From positions 1-31,263 of the forward strand of contig CALSCQ010001132.1 in the NCBI GenBank assembly GCA_943704525.1: DNA of 31,263 nucleotides, in the 5' to 3' direction. Positions within the stretch are counted from its first letter, which is position 1. Every line of letters begins with the position of its first letter. The position numbers and the translations under genes are program-made. The stretch comes from Pigoraptor vietnamica. Its lineage: Eukaryota; Opisthokonta; Filasterea. The notes under the pieces are model-generated. The model was not told where the DNA came from. It saw nothing but the letters and a program-made list of their open reading frames with translations, and did not search any database. This document shows positions 20,601 through 30,489 of this stretch, one piece after another.

Positions 20601-23600
20601 GCGTTTGTGCGTGTGTGTGCACGTGCATGTGTGTGTATGTGTGTCTTTGTGCAGTGTGTGTGTGTGTGTGTGTATGTGTGTGTGTGTCTGTGTGTGTGTG
20701 TGCGGGCGCAACGTACCTTTCCAATTACCCGATCAAACACGAGCTCGCTGTAGTCGACAACCCACGTGCGCGCCGCCTGGAGGATGCGCGCCTTGCGCCG
20801 CTGGTAGTACGCGACAAAGCCGACAACCAGCGCAGCAAACCCGCCCACAATCGAACCCGCCACAATGGCCACGGGGAAGCTCGCTGCGCAGAGGCGAGTG
20901 GTTAGGTTAGGGTGAGGGTTTAGGAGCGTCAAATTGCCCACGACAAACTTCCCATCGCTCACTCAAAGGGCATACAGGGGACACGTGCGTAACAGCCTGA
21001 TATTGTATCACTCAACCGCATGCGCACTCACCTGCAGTTTCGATGTCTTTCTCGCACGTCGTGAAGAGTGTGTCGCCGTACGCCACCGCATGAGTTCCCA
21101 GCGCGCACGGCAGCACGGTAATCGGCATAGAAACGGTGAACCGCGATGGGTCAAACAGCGGCGTCGAGGACGACACCCGCAGCGCATGCACGCCAACCGG
21201 AGCAATGACGCGCGGCGCCCCAAAGAGCACGGTCGCACCGACAATCCCCTTCTCGATCTCGCCGACGACCACGCCGCTCTCGTTCGCAGCTGCGCTTCCA
21301 AACGCAGCGACGGTCAGCTTGGCGACGACCAAGTGCAAGGGACTTCCCGCCAGAGCGCGCCCGAAGCCGTCCAGCACGCGGACGCCGAGATCGGAGGAGA
21401 GCGTGTCGCCGCTGTGCACGCTGAGCGTCCCCTGCTTTGCGAGCGTGGTTTCGTCCCACGCAAGTGCGCTGGGGGCCGTCGCGACGTTCGCATCGCCCAC
21501 CGACGCATACAGCGAATTGCGACGGAACGTCACACCCGACACGCCAGCGCCGAGGGCATCCGCGGCGTCCGGGTCGGCGGAGAACAGGGCACCGTAGTAA
21601 CCGCGGTTGTATTCGACGGTGCTGTTCCGGAGCGACAGGGTGCCGCGCGCACTTGCGGACGGTTGCCAGAAGATGGCGCCGCCACCTCCGTCGAAGCGAG
21701 AGGCCGCGACATTGCGCACGAACAAACACCTGTCCATTACAGCCGAAGCAGAGTCGGCGACGTAGAGGGCGCCACCGCGAACGGCCGCCGCGTTTCCCGC
21801 GAACACAGTGTCGGTTGCATCAAGTCGCGCGGCCTCCACGAGAGTAACGGCGCCGCCGCCGACGTCCTCTTTGAGCGAGCGGTTGCCCACAAAGCGCGCT
21901 CGCACAGCGACAACCTCGGACGTCCCGGCGGCCTCGACCGCGCCGCCGAGCAGGAACGTAATGTTGCGCACGGTCGAGTCCGTAACCACCAAGCGCGCGT
22001 CGTCGTACAGCTTGATGCCGCCATACGGAGAGGTAGATGCGCGCGACACCTCCGTCTGCACGCTGTCGCCGACGGTGCAGTTCGTGAACGACAGCAGCCC
22101 GGGGCCGTACACGACAAACACGACGCCCTCGAATCCGCCGCGATTTCGTAGAATTTCTGAGCCCACGAATGTTGCCTTCACGCCGAGGTAGATGAGGGCA
22201 CACCCGCCGCCATAGTGATCCGCAAAGTTGTCGCTGCACGTGCTGTTCACGACGGTGAGTATGACGTCATTCCACACGTCCAGCGCGCCCCCGTTTTCCT
22301 GCGCGGGGTGCAGTGCGATCAGCACACGGCGCCGAGTGCAAGGCAGAACAGTGCGGATTTGCAAGTGGCGCACACGTTGGTACAAAGGGAGCGAAGTCGC
22401 ACGGGGAAACGCCTTTGCGGCTCCATGCAGACTGCGACGTCCGTTCCGCAACATGACACCCCGCCAAAACGGCACCCTCGTCACGTGACCCACCAACGCA
22501 AAATTTCCGTTGAGCGTACTGCGCTCAATGGTAATGTTCGCCGCGCCCTCGGCGTGAATGGCCCCGCCGTAGTAGAGCGTTGCCGAGTTCTCGGTAAACG
22601 ACGAGTCCGCCACCTGAAGTGTTTGCAGGCGCGAGGTTCAGAAACACACCGAGAAAGCACACCAGTGCAGCGTAACATTCAGCAAAGACGTGAGTAACAT
22701 ACAGAAACGACGATGAGCCGCGCAGACCCACCAACAGCCGCGGGTTCCCCACAAGAAAGACGCCGCCGCCGTACTCGGGGCACGTATTACGCGACACGTC
22801 GCAATGAGAAAGCACGATGTCGACGGCCCCCAGAGCATAGATGAACCCCCCGGACTTCTCCACGGCCTCGTTCTCCGTTGCGCTCACGCGTGTCGCAGTG
22901 ACTCGCGCGCTATCTTGTGCATACACGGCGCCACCGAAGAGCTCCGCCGTGTTTGTCGACACGACGCCGCCCGTCATCGCGAAGGACGCGCGCGATAGGA
23001 GATACGCAGCCCCGCCGAGGGCACCGGCCCCATTCTGAGCCACGAGCGACGCGTCGCCCGACACGTCCACGGCGCCATCGCCCTTTGCATACACAGCGCC
23101 GCCGTTGTCCGCGGCAGTGTTGCCGACAACCACGACGTCCACGAGGACTGCGCGCGACTGCTCGTCGAGAAGAAGGGCGCCGCCGCCATGAAGAGTCGCC
23201 TGGTTCTGCATGAAGGCGGTCCATCGCGCCTCCATTCGCGCCGTGCCCGCGAGCGCCACCGCGCCGCCCCCCGCGTCGCTTGCCTTGTTGTCGACAAACG
23301 TGCAATTCGTGAGCGTCGCCGCCGCCGCTCCCTCCATGCTCAGCGCACCGCCGACGGGCGCCGCGCAAGACAGGAAGGAGGTACCCGCCGCGGAAAGGGT
23401 GGCGTTGCCGGTCAACATCACCGCCGCGCCCTTCGACAACGACGTGATGTTTGTAAACACGCACGAGTCCACCGCGATTTCCGAGCCGGCACCGCCGAAT
23501 ACAATCGGACCGCGCCCGCAGTCGGCAAAAGAGAGATTCGCAAACGACACGCGCGCGCTCACGTCAAACACGGCACTCCCGGCGACATCCGCATTCCCTC

Positions 23601-24045
23601 TGCGCCAGTTGTCCCGCACAAAACCCACGCACGACGTGAGCGTGGCCTGGCATGACGAGACGTTCAGCGACGGCACGTCCACGCTCAGCAGGCTATCGGG
23701 TTCGTCGTCGTCCGCGGCCGCGGTGCACGTGAGCACAGGGGCGTTTCCTCCACTCGGCAGTCCCTCGAACGCGAGCGGGACGTCCACGTCGAGGTGACCG
23801 ATGGGGTGCACGCCCGGCAGGAAACGCACGACGGAAGCGCCCCTCGATTTTGCCTGCGAGACGGCTACATCCGCTGTGCGGAAGGGGTGCGTCGCATTCC
23901 CAGCCGTCCCCGCGTCGTCACTGCCCCAGGGCGCGACGTACAATGGCGGCGAACTTGCGCTCGCGGTGAGTTGAAGCGTACAAATGAGCCCCAGCGCCCA
24001 CAAGGCGCAGAGCAGCCACGCTCGCGTGCCTCGAGGGCGACGCAT
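17674..24045 (-). CDS. Receptor-like TKL-type kinase with GGA-repeat beta-helix ectodomain
   Basis: Twelve exons (24045-22732, 22613-22494, 22298-21032, 20883-20717, 20519-19593, 19404-19353, 19110-18994, 18828-18776, 18582-18526, 18373-18238, 18116-17966, 17767-17674) join in phase to 1484 residues. The start at 24045 opens a signal peptide (WLLCALWALGLICTLQLTA); an upstream in-frame ATG at 24129 is less likely. Residues about 32-895 are a parallel beta-helix (pectin-lyase-like, POMP-like) with many GGA-V/I-Y/H turns, such as GGAVYAKGDG, GGAVYAQDSA and GGAIHAEGA. One membrane helix spans about 903-927. The kinase has a glycine loop IGKGAYGEV (about 954-962), VAIK lysine 975, the alpha-C glutamate near 1266-1268, RHPNIVLFMG, catalytic loop HLDLKSPN (1341-1348), DFG (1361-1363) and MAPE (1384-1387). 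It then ends with a normal C-lobe and ARPTFAQII near the C-terminus. About 285 Ser/Gly/Pro-rich residues are inserted between beta-3 and alpha-C. It probably senses surface or matrix ligands; Ser/Thr or Tyr specificity is undecided. Confidence 0.9.
19533..19556. repeat. Poly-G tract in kinase-gene intron
   Basis: G7-T-G16, in the intron between exons ending at 19593 and starting at 19404; on the sense strand it is C-rich and lies near the donor. Confidence 0.95.
20600..20702. repeat. TG microsatellite in kinase-gene intron
   Basis: TG-rich imperfect repeat in the intron separating the transmembrane exon from the glycine-loop exon. Cys/Val-rich open frames across it are artefacts. Confidence 0.9.
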
Positions 24046-25008
24046 CCTTGAGTCACCAGCCCCCCATCCCCTAGTCAAAGTGTCCACTCGAATGGGGTCC
24101 AACGTCAGTGTCCAAGCAGAGTTGGCCAAGTGAAGGGGAAGCGTGTGTCAGTGTGAGGACAGGCTTCGCTGTCTTCTTCTCGGATGCGCCCAGCACACGG
24201 AAGGGGAAGGGGCGCAGTGGGATGGGCGTTTCGAGAACGGAGCCCAAGCACGCACACACCCCCCTTGGGTGGCAATGCATTTGCTCACTGTCGGAATGCA
24301 ATTACGATGCAAAACGGGCAATATTTGCGAGTCAAATTGTATTGAGAAAATTTTCCGAAATGCGCTTTGCATTCGATGTGCCGAGAGAAGCGTTGCCATG
24401 GCAAACATTACGGGCGGTTACCCCGAGAAAGGGTGATTGTGTTACGGGAAGGAAGTAACGATGTTACTTCCTTGTCGTAACGTTAAAATGTCGGAGGGTC
24501 ACGAGTGGCTTTTTGGCAGCTCTAAAAATATCTTGCCTTGCGTGCCAACCATTCTCTGACAATGCACACACAGAACAAACGGGTGCGTTCCCACGCGCGA
24601 GTCCTCGAAACGAATGGGCAATTCTTTGTGTCGACACACTCCATTGAACAGTGCGGGCTTCTGTCGAGTCCACAGCGAATGCGAATGTAAGTCGGTCACT
24701 TTCAGTCAGGCTTAATTGGAGCTCGATTTCAAGCGGCTGTTACACCAATATTTTGGCATCGCAAAAGGTGCTCTGGGTCTGCAATGGACATTGGAGCCAT
24801 GAGAGGGTTCGTGTGTGTGCAAGTTAATTGCTACTACTTTGGGAAGGTACATATCGGTTTAACTGAAAAGACTGGAACGGCCGCGACAGCCAGCCACAAA
24901 GCGCGTTTTCGGTATCGTAATTGCGCTCGACAAACGGACAAATGGACAAACGGAGCCCCAAGTTCAATACAGATATATATTCCAGACTGGAACGACAGAC
25001 AAGCGCAC
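24046..25008. other. Intergenic region between PLAC8 3' end and kinase 5' end
   Basis: Both flanking genes are on the minus strand, so this holds the PLAC8 3' untranslated region and the kinase promoter. No coding sequence is supported. Three perfect palindromes cluster in its middle (separate entry). An AT-rich ATATATATT lies at 24972-24980, just past the PLAC8 stop. Confidence 0.55.
24346..24473. repeat. Cluster of three perfect palindromes
   Basis: GAAAATTTTC (24346-24355), TTGCCATGGCAA (24393-24404) and an 11-bp-arm inverted repeat AAGGAAGTAAC-gat-GTTACTTCCTT (24449-24473). They lie 300-430 bases upstream of the kinase start, so they could be dimeric-factor binding sites or a cruciform/hairpin. 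Confidence 0.7.
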
Positions 25009-25688
25009 TTAGACGACGGGCTTGCCAGAGTCGCCGTACGCAACACCGCGGATCTTGAGCTCGCGGGCGTCCTGCATGACGGCGCAGGGGAAGCAGCAGC
25101 AGCAAGCAATGCAGTCGCCGAGCATGTTGCCCTGTGGTTCCGCAGAGGGACAGTGGAGGGGAAAGAACGTCGGTCAGTCTCTCGAAAAAGTAAACAAGCC
25201 AATTCAGGGTATTCGCTAAGCACATTTCGCCAAAGCAAATTCGTCCGACCGCTTACCTGGATCTGGAACTTGTTGCGGACCTCCTGGCGCCAGAGGAAGT
25301 AGACGCAGGGGAGGCAGCAGAAGACGCACGCGTTCGTGCAGAAGACACCGTCCGAGCCGATGCAGCCGGCCGTGAAGCAGGGCTTGGCGCACGACTCGCC
25401 ATCAATGCCGAACGTGGCCTTGCCACCGCTCGTGATGACCGAGTTGTTGACGGCGAGCATGTAGGCCTGCGTGCCGAAGAGGACTGCACGGGGACAGCGG
25501 GAATTTGTGAGAAAGAAGTGAAGAGGAAGAAGTACGCAGCCGCCGGTGCAACACTGATAGGATACTAGTGTTGCTTCCGCGCGCACTGCAAGCTTCTGCG
25601 CAGTCGACTAGCACACGCGCGGGGAATACTCACAGATCTTCATGTCGTCGAAGATGCCGAAAAGGCCGGTGCTCCAGGGGTTCGACAT
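25009..25688 (-). CDS. PLAC8-family cysteine-rich protein
   Basis: Three exons (25688-25634, 25483-25257, 25131-25009) join in phase to 134 residues. The first exon codes MSNPWSTGLFGIFDDMKI. The two PLAC8 hallmarks follow: a cysteine cluster CTNACVFCCLPCVYFLW around residues 71-87 and, after NKFQIQ, the second motif GNMLGDCIACCCCFPC-AVMQDARELKIRG near 95-123, matching the family pattern R-x-K(Y/F)-x...D-C-x(7-9)-C-x-PC-x-(x)Q-x-x-RELK. PLAC8 proteins are small membrane-associated proteins: plant cadmium resistance and cell-number regulators, animal onzin. The length is typical. The hydrophobic cysteine-rich segments probably sit in or on the membrane. The gene is divergent from the orphan gene at 26330, sharing a 641-bp AT-rich promoter. 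The substrate or ion cannot be read from sequence. Confidence 0.9.
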
Positions 25689-26329
25689 TTTCTCGTTTGG
25701 GGGTGGCTGCTCGTGTCAACGGGGCGGCAAGGGGAATCTGGGTTCAAATTCTCCCTCGCAAACGGCGCGTCTCTCTTCAAGCAAAGCGAGTGCGAGGAGT
25801 GGTCGTCGAGTCAGCGGTCAACCGCGTGCTGCCGAAGTCAGAGTGGAGGGTGGAGTGTGTGTGCGTTCGTGTGCGTGTGTGAGAGAGAGCGCGTGCTGTT
25901 GTGTGACCATGCGGCGGCAACCGCAGTCGAGTAAAAACAGCCATCGAATAATAATTCTTCTGACTATGAAAAATGTACCAATTACAAATTCCGAAATAAA
26001 TTTTCCCGCCCAACTTTGTAAAATTATTTGAATTTTTTGCATGTCTGGCCGCGTGGGTGTGTGCGGGGCTTGTCCTTTTGTGGTTTCTGCGGTGAGAAAT
26101 ATTCTTAAAAAGGCACTTACTTAAATTAATTGCTACATATGGATTCATTTCAGAAAATTTGTACTGTCTGGACATTTATATTGGCACGTAAAGGATAGCA
26201 CGTGGCATCATGTGAATTCCAGAGGCTCTTAGAGCCTCTGGTGAATTCACGTGACACAGACACGTGCAGGCCCGGCGACGAGGTCAAAACGACAGGCACA
26301 CAGTGTGAGCTCTCTCTATCGTCAATAAG
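25689..26329. promoter_or_regulatory. Divergent promoter region with E-boxes and a large palindrome
   Basis: This gap lies between two genes pointing away from each other. The half next to PLAC8 has short TG/GA repeats (25857-25895); the middle (25935-26170) is the most AT-rich stretch of the window. Three CACGTG E-boxes (26199-26204, 26248-26253, 26261-26266) sit 65-130 bases upstream of the 26330 start and surround the palindrome at 26212-26250. No gene is supported. Confidence 0.55.
26212..26250. repeat. 39-nt near-perfect inverted repeat
   Basis: Inner arms CCAGAGGCTCT / AGAGCCTCTGG around one T, with outer arms GTGAATTC / GAATTCAC offset by two extra bases on the right. It would form a strong hairpin in DNA or RNA. 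It lies 80 bases upstream of the orphan gene, between CACGTG motifs. Confidence 0.9.
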
Positions 26330-27262
26330 ATGGTACAGACGCGTTCGAAGAGGGCAGCGGAGACTGTCACAGAGGACGATGGCGGAAAAGCCACCGCGAA
26401 GAGGCCGCGCACAGGCGCAAAGCGGACCAGCGGCGACGGGAGTGTCGCCACCGAAGGTCGCAGTGCCAGTACGAAGAGCACAATATTGAAGGAGCCCTCG
26501 GCCGACTCCAGCGGTGTTCGTAAGCGAAAAGGAAAGGCGGCGTCGGACGACGCAGTAACTGGCGATGGGAAGAATAGCGCTGAGGACGGTGCATCCGTAC
26601 CCGACGCAGACGTCGCAAACAAGACGAAGGGGAGTCGAAAGTCGACGAAGAAAGCGGAGCCTGCACCCCCGGCCGTAATGAACGCTGCGCAGGGTGCTTC
26701 CGAAGACGACGACGAAGCACCGGAGGACGTTAGTTTTGCGGTGGGAAAGGCGTCGGCAGCGTCGCGCGTCGTCGCCGAAAAGTTAGCGCGCGACGTTCAC
26801 GCCGAGGAGCAGCGTAAAAAGCGCGCGCGAACGGCAGAGCGCGATCGCCGCCAGCATGAGGAAAAGAAGGGCCGTCTCGCTCTCTCCGTGCTCAAGGTGC
26901 TCGCGCGTGCGCCGAAGGAAAAGCTCGCGCTTGCCAGTGCATCTCAGGCGAAGGACGCCTCTTCTGACGTCGAGGACGGCGTGATGGGAGGCCTCGATGA
27001 GAGCGAAGGGAGCAGGGGCGCTGCTGCCGAGGGCCTTGCAAGCGACGCGGCCGTGCGAAGAGTGGGCGAGTTCGAAGTCGCGGTCGTCGACAAGTATGTG
27101 GAGCGGCGCGCCCACCCAACGTCTGAGGACGCGGTGCGTTTCATGCAGCGACGGTTGTATGGGGCGGGCGTGCGGAGAATGGACGCCGTGCGTTTTATGT
27201 CGCAGAAGCAGCGGACAAGAGTGGGAGCGCCGTCGCGACGCTTCGTGGTGCCGAAGCGATAG
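26330..27262 (+). CDS. Intronless orphan, probably nuclear, charged protein
   Basis: A single 310-codon frame starts at the first ATG after the E-box region. The N-terminus is basic (MVQTRSKRAAE) with likely nuclear-localisation runs (KRPRTGAKR, RKRKGKAA, RKSTKKAE), in low-complexity Lys/Ser/Asp/Glu sequence to about residue 135. Residues about 145-200 look helical and highly charged (EEQRKKRARTAERDRR), possibly coiled coil. The C-terminus is better ordered and contains DAVRFM twice (about 264-269 and 285-290), ending SRRFVVPKR. I do not recognise the family. Lack of introns is unusual here and is shared only with the 14.8-17.5 kb block. It could be a chromatin- or RNA-associated protein, but no domain supports a specific call. 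Confidence 0.7.
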   Translation: MVQTRSKRAAETVTEDDGGKATAKRPRTGAKRTSGDGSVATEGRSASTKSTILKEPSADSSGVRKRKGKAASDDAVTGDGKNSAEDGASVPDADVANKTKGSRKSTKKAEPAPPAVMNAAQGASEDDDEAPEDVSFAVGKASAASRVVAEKLARDVHAEEQRKKRARTAERDRRQHEEKKGRLALSVLKVLARAPKEKLALASASQAKDASSDVEDGVMGGLDESEGSRGAAAEGLASDAAVRRVGEFEVAVVDKYVERRAHPTSEDAVRFMQRRLYGAGVRRMDAVRFMSQKQRTRVGAPSRRFVVPKR

Positions 27263-27549
27263 TGTGACTAAACAAATGTTAGGCCGAATAGAATGAAAGA
27301 GCCGACTGTGTGGGATGCGTATTGTGTTGGGGGGAAAGCCAGGGTGAAGGAGGCCCTGCAACCTCAAGACTGTGCCCATTTTGTATTTGTAACCTCAGTG
27401 AGCCTGTTTTGCAGTGACCAGGACGTGTAGAAAGCAGTTGCCTTCTCGCTCTCATCCGTCTGTGTGTGTAACACGTAACATCACGTGCATTCTCCGACCA
27501 CACAAAGAAAGCGGGTGACCCAAAAAAACAGTTTCGCACACAATTCGCG
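27263..27549. promoter_or_regulatory. Spacer and probable promoter of the crotonase gene
   Basis: 287 bases between two plus-strand genes. A CACGTG lies at 27482-27487, about 63 bases before the next start, the same motif as upstream of the 26330 gene. No TATA box is evident. Confidence 0.4.
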
Positions 27550-30299
27550 ATGGCGCGCGCTAGCATCGCGCGGGCGACGCTATTACACGTGCGTTCGGTG
27601 CGCCGCGCACGTGGGTGGCAGACGCCGCCCCAAGAGCAGTCGCTCGACTCGGCACAACATGCTCACGAAACGCAGGGAAGCGCGGAGGACATCGTCGCCA
27701 AGATTGCCGCGCATCCGCTGCCGCCGGACCTTCGCGTCTATGGGATCAACGCTGAGCGCGCGCTAGTGCCTTCCTTGCCGAAGGAGCGACGGGGCGATGT
27801 GGACGTTGTCGCCGCTGTCGCCCGCCGGCTCTTCTCGCCACAGTCCGTGCAACCGCAACACAACTCGGCCGATGCGCGAAGTGCGACTGCGCCCGCGACA
27901 CTGCAAGCCCCGCCGCGAGCACGTGCCCTTGTGTCTGCCGCTAAGCCGCCGCATGACGCGAACAGGGAGCCCGTCGCACACACGGGCGCAGTGGTGCAGC
28001 CACTGCCGACCCCAAAAGCGTCGCCGCCGGGGACTAAGGGTCCTGCCATGCCGCGTGTGCCACCGCCGCAGCCGACGGCGACCGCCGCGTTGCAATCGAG
28101 TTTACAAACCGTCGGGGCTCCGAACTCGCCGTCTGCGCCATCGCCACAGCCTTCTGCGGCTCACGCGGTGCCGCCACCGCCGAAAGCGTCGGCACCCGTG
28201 ACTAAGGGTCCTCACATGTCCCGGGTGCCACCTCCGCAGCCGATGCCATCGACTTCACAAACCGTCGACGCTCCGAAGTCGCCGCCCGCGCCATCGCCAC
28301 AGCCCCCTTCGACTTCCGCGGTGCCGCCGACGTCCGCGCCCGTGACTAAGGGTCCTCACATGTCCCAGGTGCCACAGCCGCAGCCCCCTACGACTCACGC
28401 GGTGCAGCCACCGACGACTTCAAAAGCGTCTGCTCACGGGATGAAGGATTCCGATGCGCCGCGTGTGCCTCGTCTGCTGCGGCCGGAGGCAATCGCCGAA
28501 CTTCAGTCGAGTTCACGATTCATCGAGGCTCACGACTCCCCCTCTGCGTTGTCGTCAGAGCACCGTACGGTACCGCTACCGCCGACCCCAGAGCAAGAGA
28601 CTCGCGGCGCCGCACCGGTCGTGCCACGGAGGCGTGCGTTGGATGCATTCAACGCGAATGCGGCCAAGTGGCGCGGGCCGTTGCGTGCGATGGGCGCTGG
28701 TCACGTGTCGCTGACGTTTGATGTGCAGCGGGGCATCGCGTTTCTCACGCTGGACAACATGGCCGTGCGCAATGCGCTGAGTGGGCGGATGATGGTGGAA
28801 CTCGCGGAAGCCGTCGACGCGCTGGAGGTCTTTCGAGGGCGTGCGGTGGTTGTGCGCGGTGCGGGCGGCTTCTTCTGTTCCGGTGCGGACCTTTCGGTGC
28901 GCGAGTGCGACACAGAGTACTATGGGGACGGCATGTGGGTGTTGCGTTCCCCCCCCCCTCTCTCTCTCTTGCGGACACGGCCTGTGATTGTTCCGCCGTC
29001 TTCTTGTGTGTGTGTGTGTGTGTGGGTGTGCGCGTGGGTGTGTGCGACACGTAAGCATCCATTCTGTTACTGCCCGTATCACACAGGGCGAGCTGCAGCT
29101 TCGTCTCCGTTTGTTACTCGCCGTTACTCCCCGCGCTTTCGCTGTGCGCATAATGGGGATGCAAGTGACCTGCGACCGCTGTGTTGCGCCAGACTCACCG
29201 CGCGCCTCCGCACGCAGGTCGACCCTCATGCGTCACACTCTGCGCCGCTTCGAGCGACTTCCGCTCGTCACCATCGCCGCGATCGACGGCGGTGCGTTTG
29301 GGGGCGGCGCTGAGCTCGCGACTGCGTGCGACCACCGCGTGGCCATGGGCGACGCACGCGTGGCATTTGTGCAGGCGAAGATGGGCGTGGTGTGCGGTGG
29401 GTCATGGCGCACATTAGGCATGCGCAGTCGCCCCTCTTTGTTTATGCTGGTTGCGTGCGTGTGCGCGTGTGCGTGTGTGTGTGTGCGTGCTTAGATTGTG
29501 CAGGCGAAGATGGACGTGGTGTGCGGTGGGTCATGTGCGCACATTAGGCATGCGCAGTCGCCCCTCTTTGTTTATGCTGGTTGCGTGCGTGTGCGCGTGT
29601 GCGCGTGTGTGTGTGTGCGTGCTTAGTTGGAGCTTGATGATGAGCACATCCCCCTGTCCTAATGCCCTTTTCACCTCGTCGTAACATGTTGCAGGGTGGG
29701 GCGGCACAGCGCGCCTCGTGTCAATTGTCGGCAAGTCAAAGGCCCTGCGCATTCTCACAACCGCAACGCCCCTCTCAAGCCACGAGTGCCGAGAACTCGG
29801 TCTCGTCGACGTCGTCGTCCCACACCCCAACGTACACGCGCACCCACACACACGCATTGGCGGCGACCCCTTGTTTGCTGCTGTCCACGAGTTTCTCGAG
29901 CCCCTCCTCCGTCTCCCCGTCGACGCACTCGCGGGCGCAAAGCGCTCGGTGTTTGCGGCTGTGGACGCGCCAACGCCTTTCGACGCGAGCATGCGAGAGG
30001 GCGAAGTGTTCATGTCCCTCTGGGGCGGACCCTCCCATCGAGCCGCACTGAGTGCGCGCGACAAGGTTTCGTCGAAAAACGCCCCGTCGGAAAACGCGGC
30101 GTCGGAAAACGACCCGTCGGAAATCGCCGTGTCGGATATCGCACCGGACGGCAGTGGGTCTGTGCCGACGAATGTTACTGACAGCGCCGCTCACTCCAAG
30201 GGGACTCATGCGGAGGAGCCGAAGCCCGCTACGTCGGGACCTGGCGCGCCGCAACAACAGCGTCGAACGCCCCTTCCCCCGCCGTTTGTATATCGATAA
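27550..30299 (+). CDS. ECHDC1-like crotonase (ethylmalonyl-CoA decarboxylase type) with long N-terminal extension
   Basis: Three exons (27550-28934, 29218-29396, 29695-30299) join in phase to 722 residues. The crotonase domain covers about 384-645: GIAFLTLDNMAVRNALSG, oxyanion-hole segment FFCSGADL (about 441-448), FGGGAELATACDHRVAM near 490, WGGTARLVSIVGKSKAL, and LWGGPSHRAAL near 630. The last motif matches the C-terminus of animal ECHDC1, which destroys the side product ethylmalonyl-CoA; ECHDC1 itself is about 300 residues. The 380-residue N-terminal extension begins with a mitochondrial-targeting-like helix (MARASIARATLLHVRSVRRA) and continues as Pro/Ala/Ser repeats built on TKGPHMSRVPPPQP-like units. 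The tail has five 5-residue repeats. Catalysis by exact substrate is inferred from similarity, and other crotonases remain possible. Intron 2 holds a duplicated exon end. Confidence 0.87.
28005..28470 (+). repeat. Degenerate coding repeats in the crotonase extension
   Basis: Four diverged units containing T-K-G-P-x-M-x-(R/Q)-V-P-x-P-Q-P or a decayed version (MKDSDAPRVPRL), spaced roughly 35-55 codons apart with Pro/Ser/Ala linkers. At DNA level the phrase GTGACTAAGGGTCCTCACATGTC is conserved between two units (28198 and 28342), indicating recent duplication. Confidence 0.75.
29367..29626. repeat. Tandem duplication of an exon end plus splice donor and intron start
   Basis: Copy 1 is about 29367-29495, copy 2 about 29496-29626, nearly identical. 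Copy 1 covers the last 30 bases of exon 2, its GTGGGT donor and about 98 bases of intron including a TG repeat ending TTAG. Copy 2 lies wholly within the intron and repeats the coding end (one change, GGC to GAC) and the donor. The copied piece could act as a small exon, but at 22 or 31 nt it would break the frame into exon 3. Confidence 0.92.
30071..30145 (+). repeat. Five in-frame 15-bp tandem repeats
   Basis: Five 15-mers starting GTCG(G/A)AAA, coding SKNAP, SENAA, SENDP, SEIAV and SDIAP in the C-terminal tail of the crotonase, after the enzyme domain. They decay toward the 3' end. Confidence 0.9.
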
Positions 30300-30468
30300 A
30301 CGAGGTTGACTTGACCGCGATTATGCTTTGGTGTTCGTATGTGCTCGTGGGGGTGTGCATTTGAGCATGCATGCATGTGGGGGTCTGTTGGGGCGCATAT
30401 GTGCGTGGTGTAGGCGCGTAAGGGGGTGAAGTGACGCTGGATGAGACGGCAGACATTCACCAAATTTT

Positions 30469-30489
30469 TTAGTGTATCCAACACACTAA
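30469..30489. terminator. Inverted repeat over the NDK stop codon
   Basis: TTAGTGT...ACACTAA, 7-bp arms around a 7-base loop. On the NDK sense strand the stop TAG lies in the first arm, and the second arm is followed by an A run. It may be a 3'-end signal or chance. Confidence 0.35.

Noticed and set aside
21136-22191. Plus-strand frames opposite the receptor ectodomain
   Set aside because: Shadows of the beta-helix exon; no domain, and the minus strand carries the repeat pattern in one unbroken frame.
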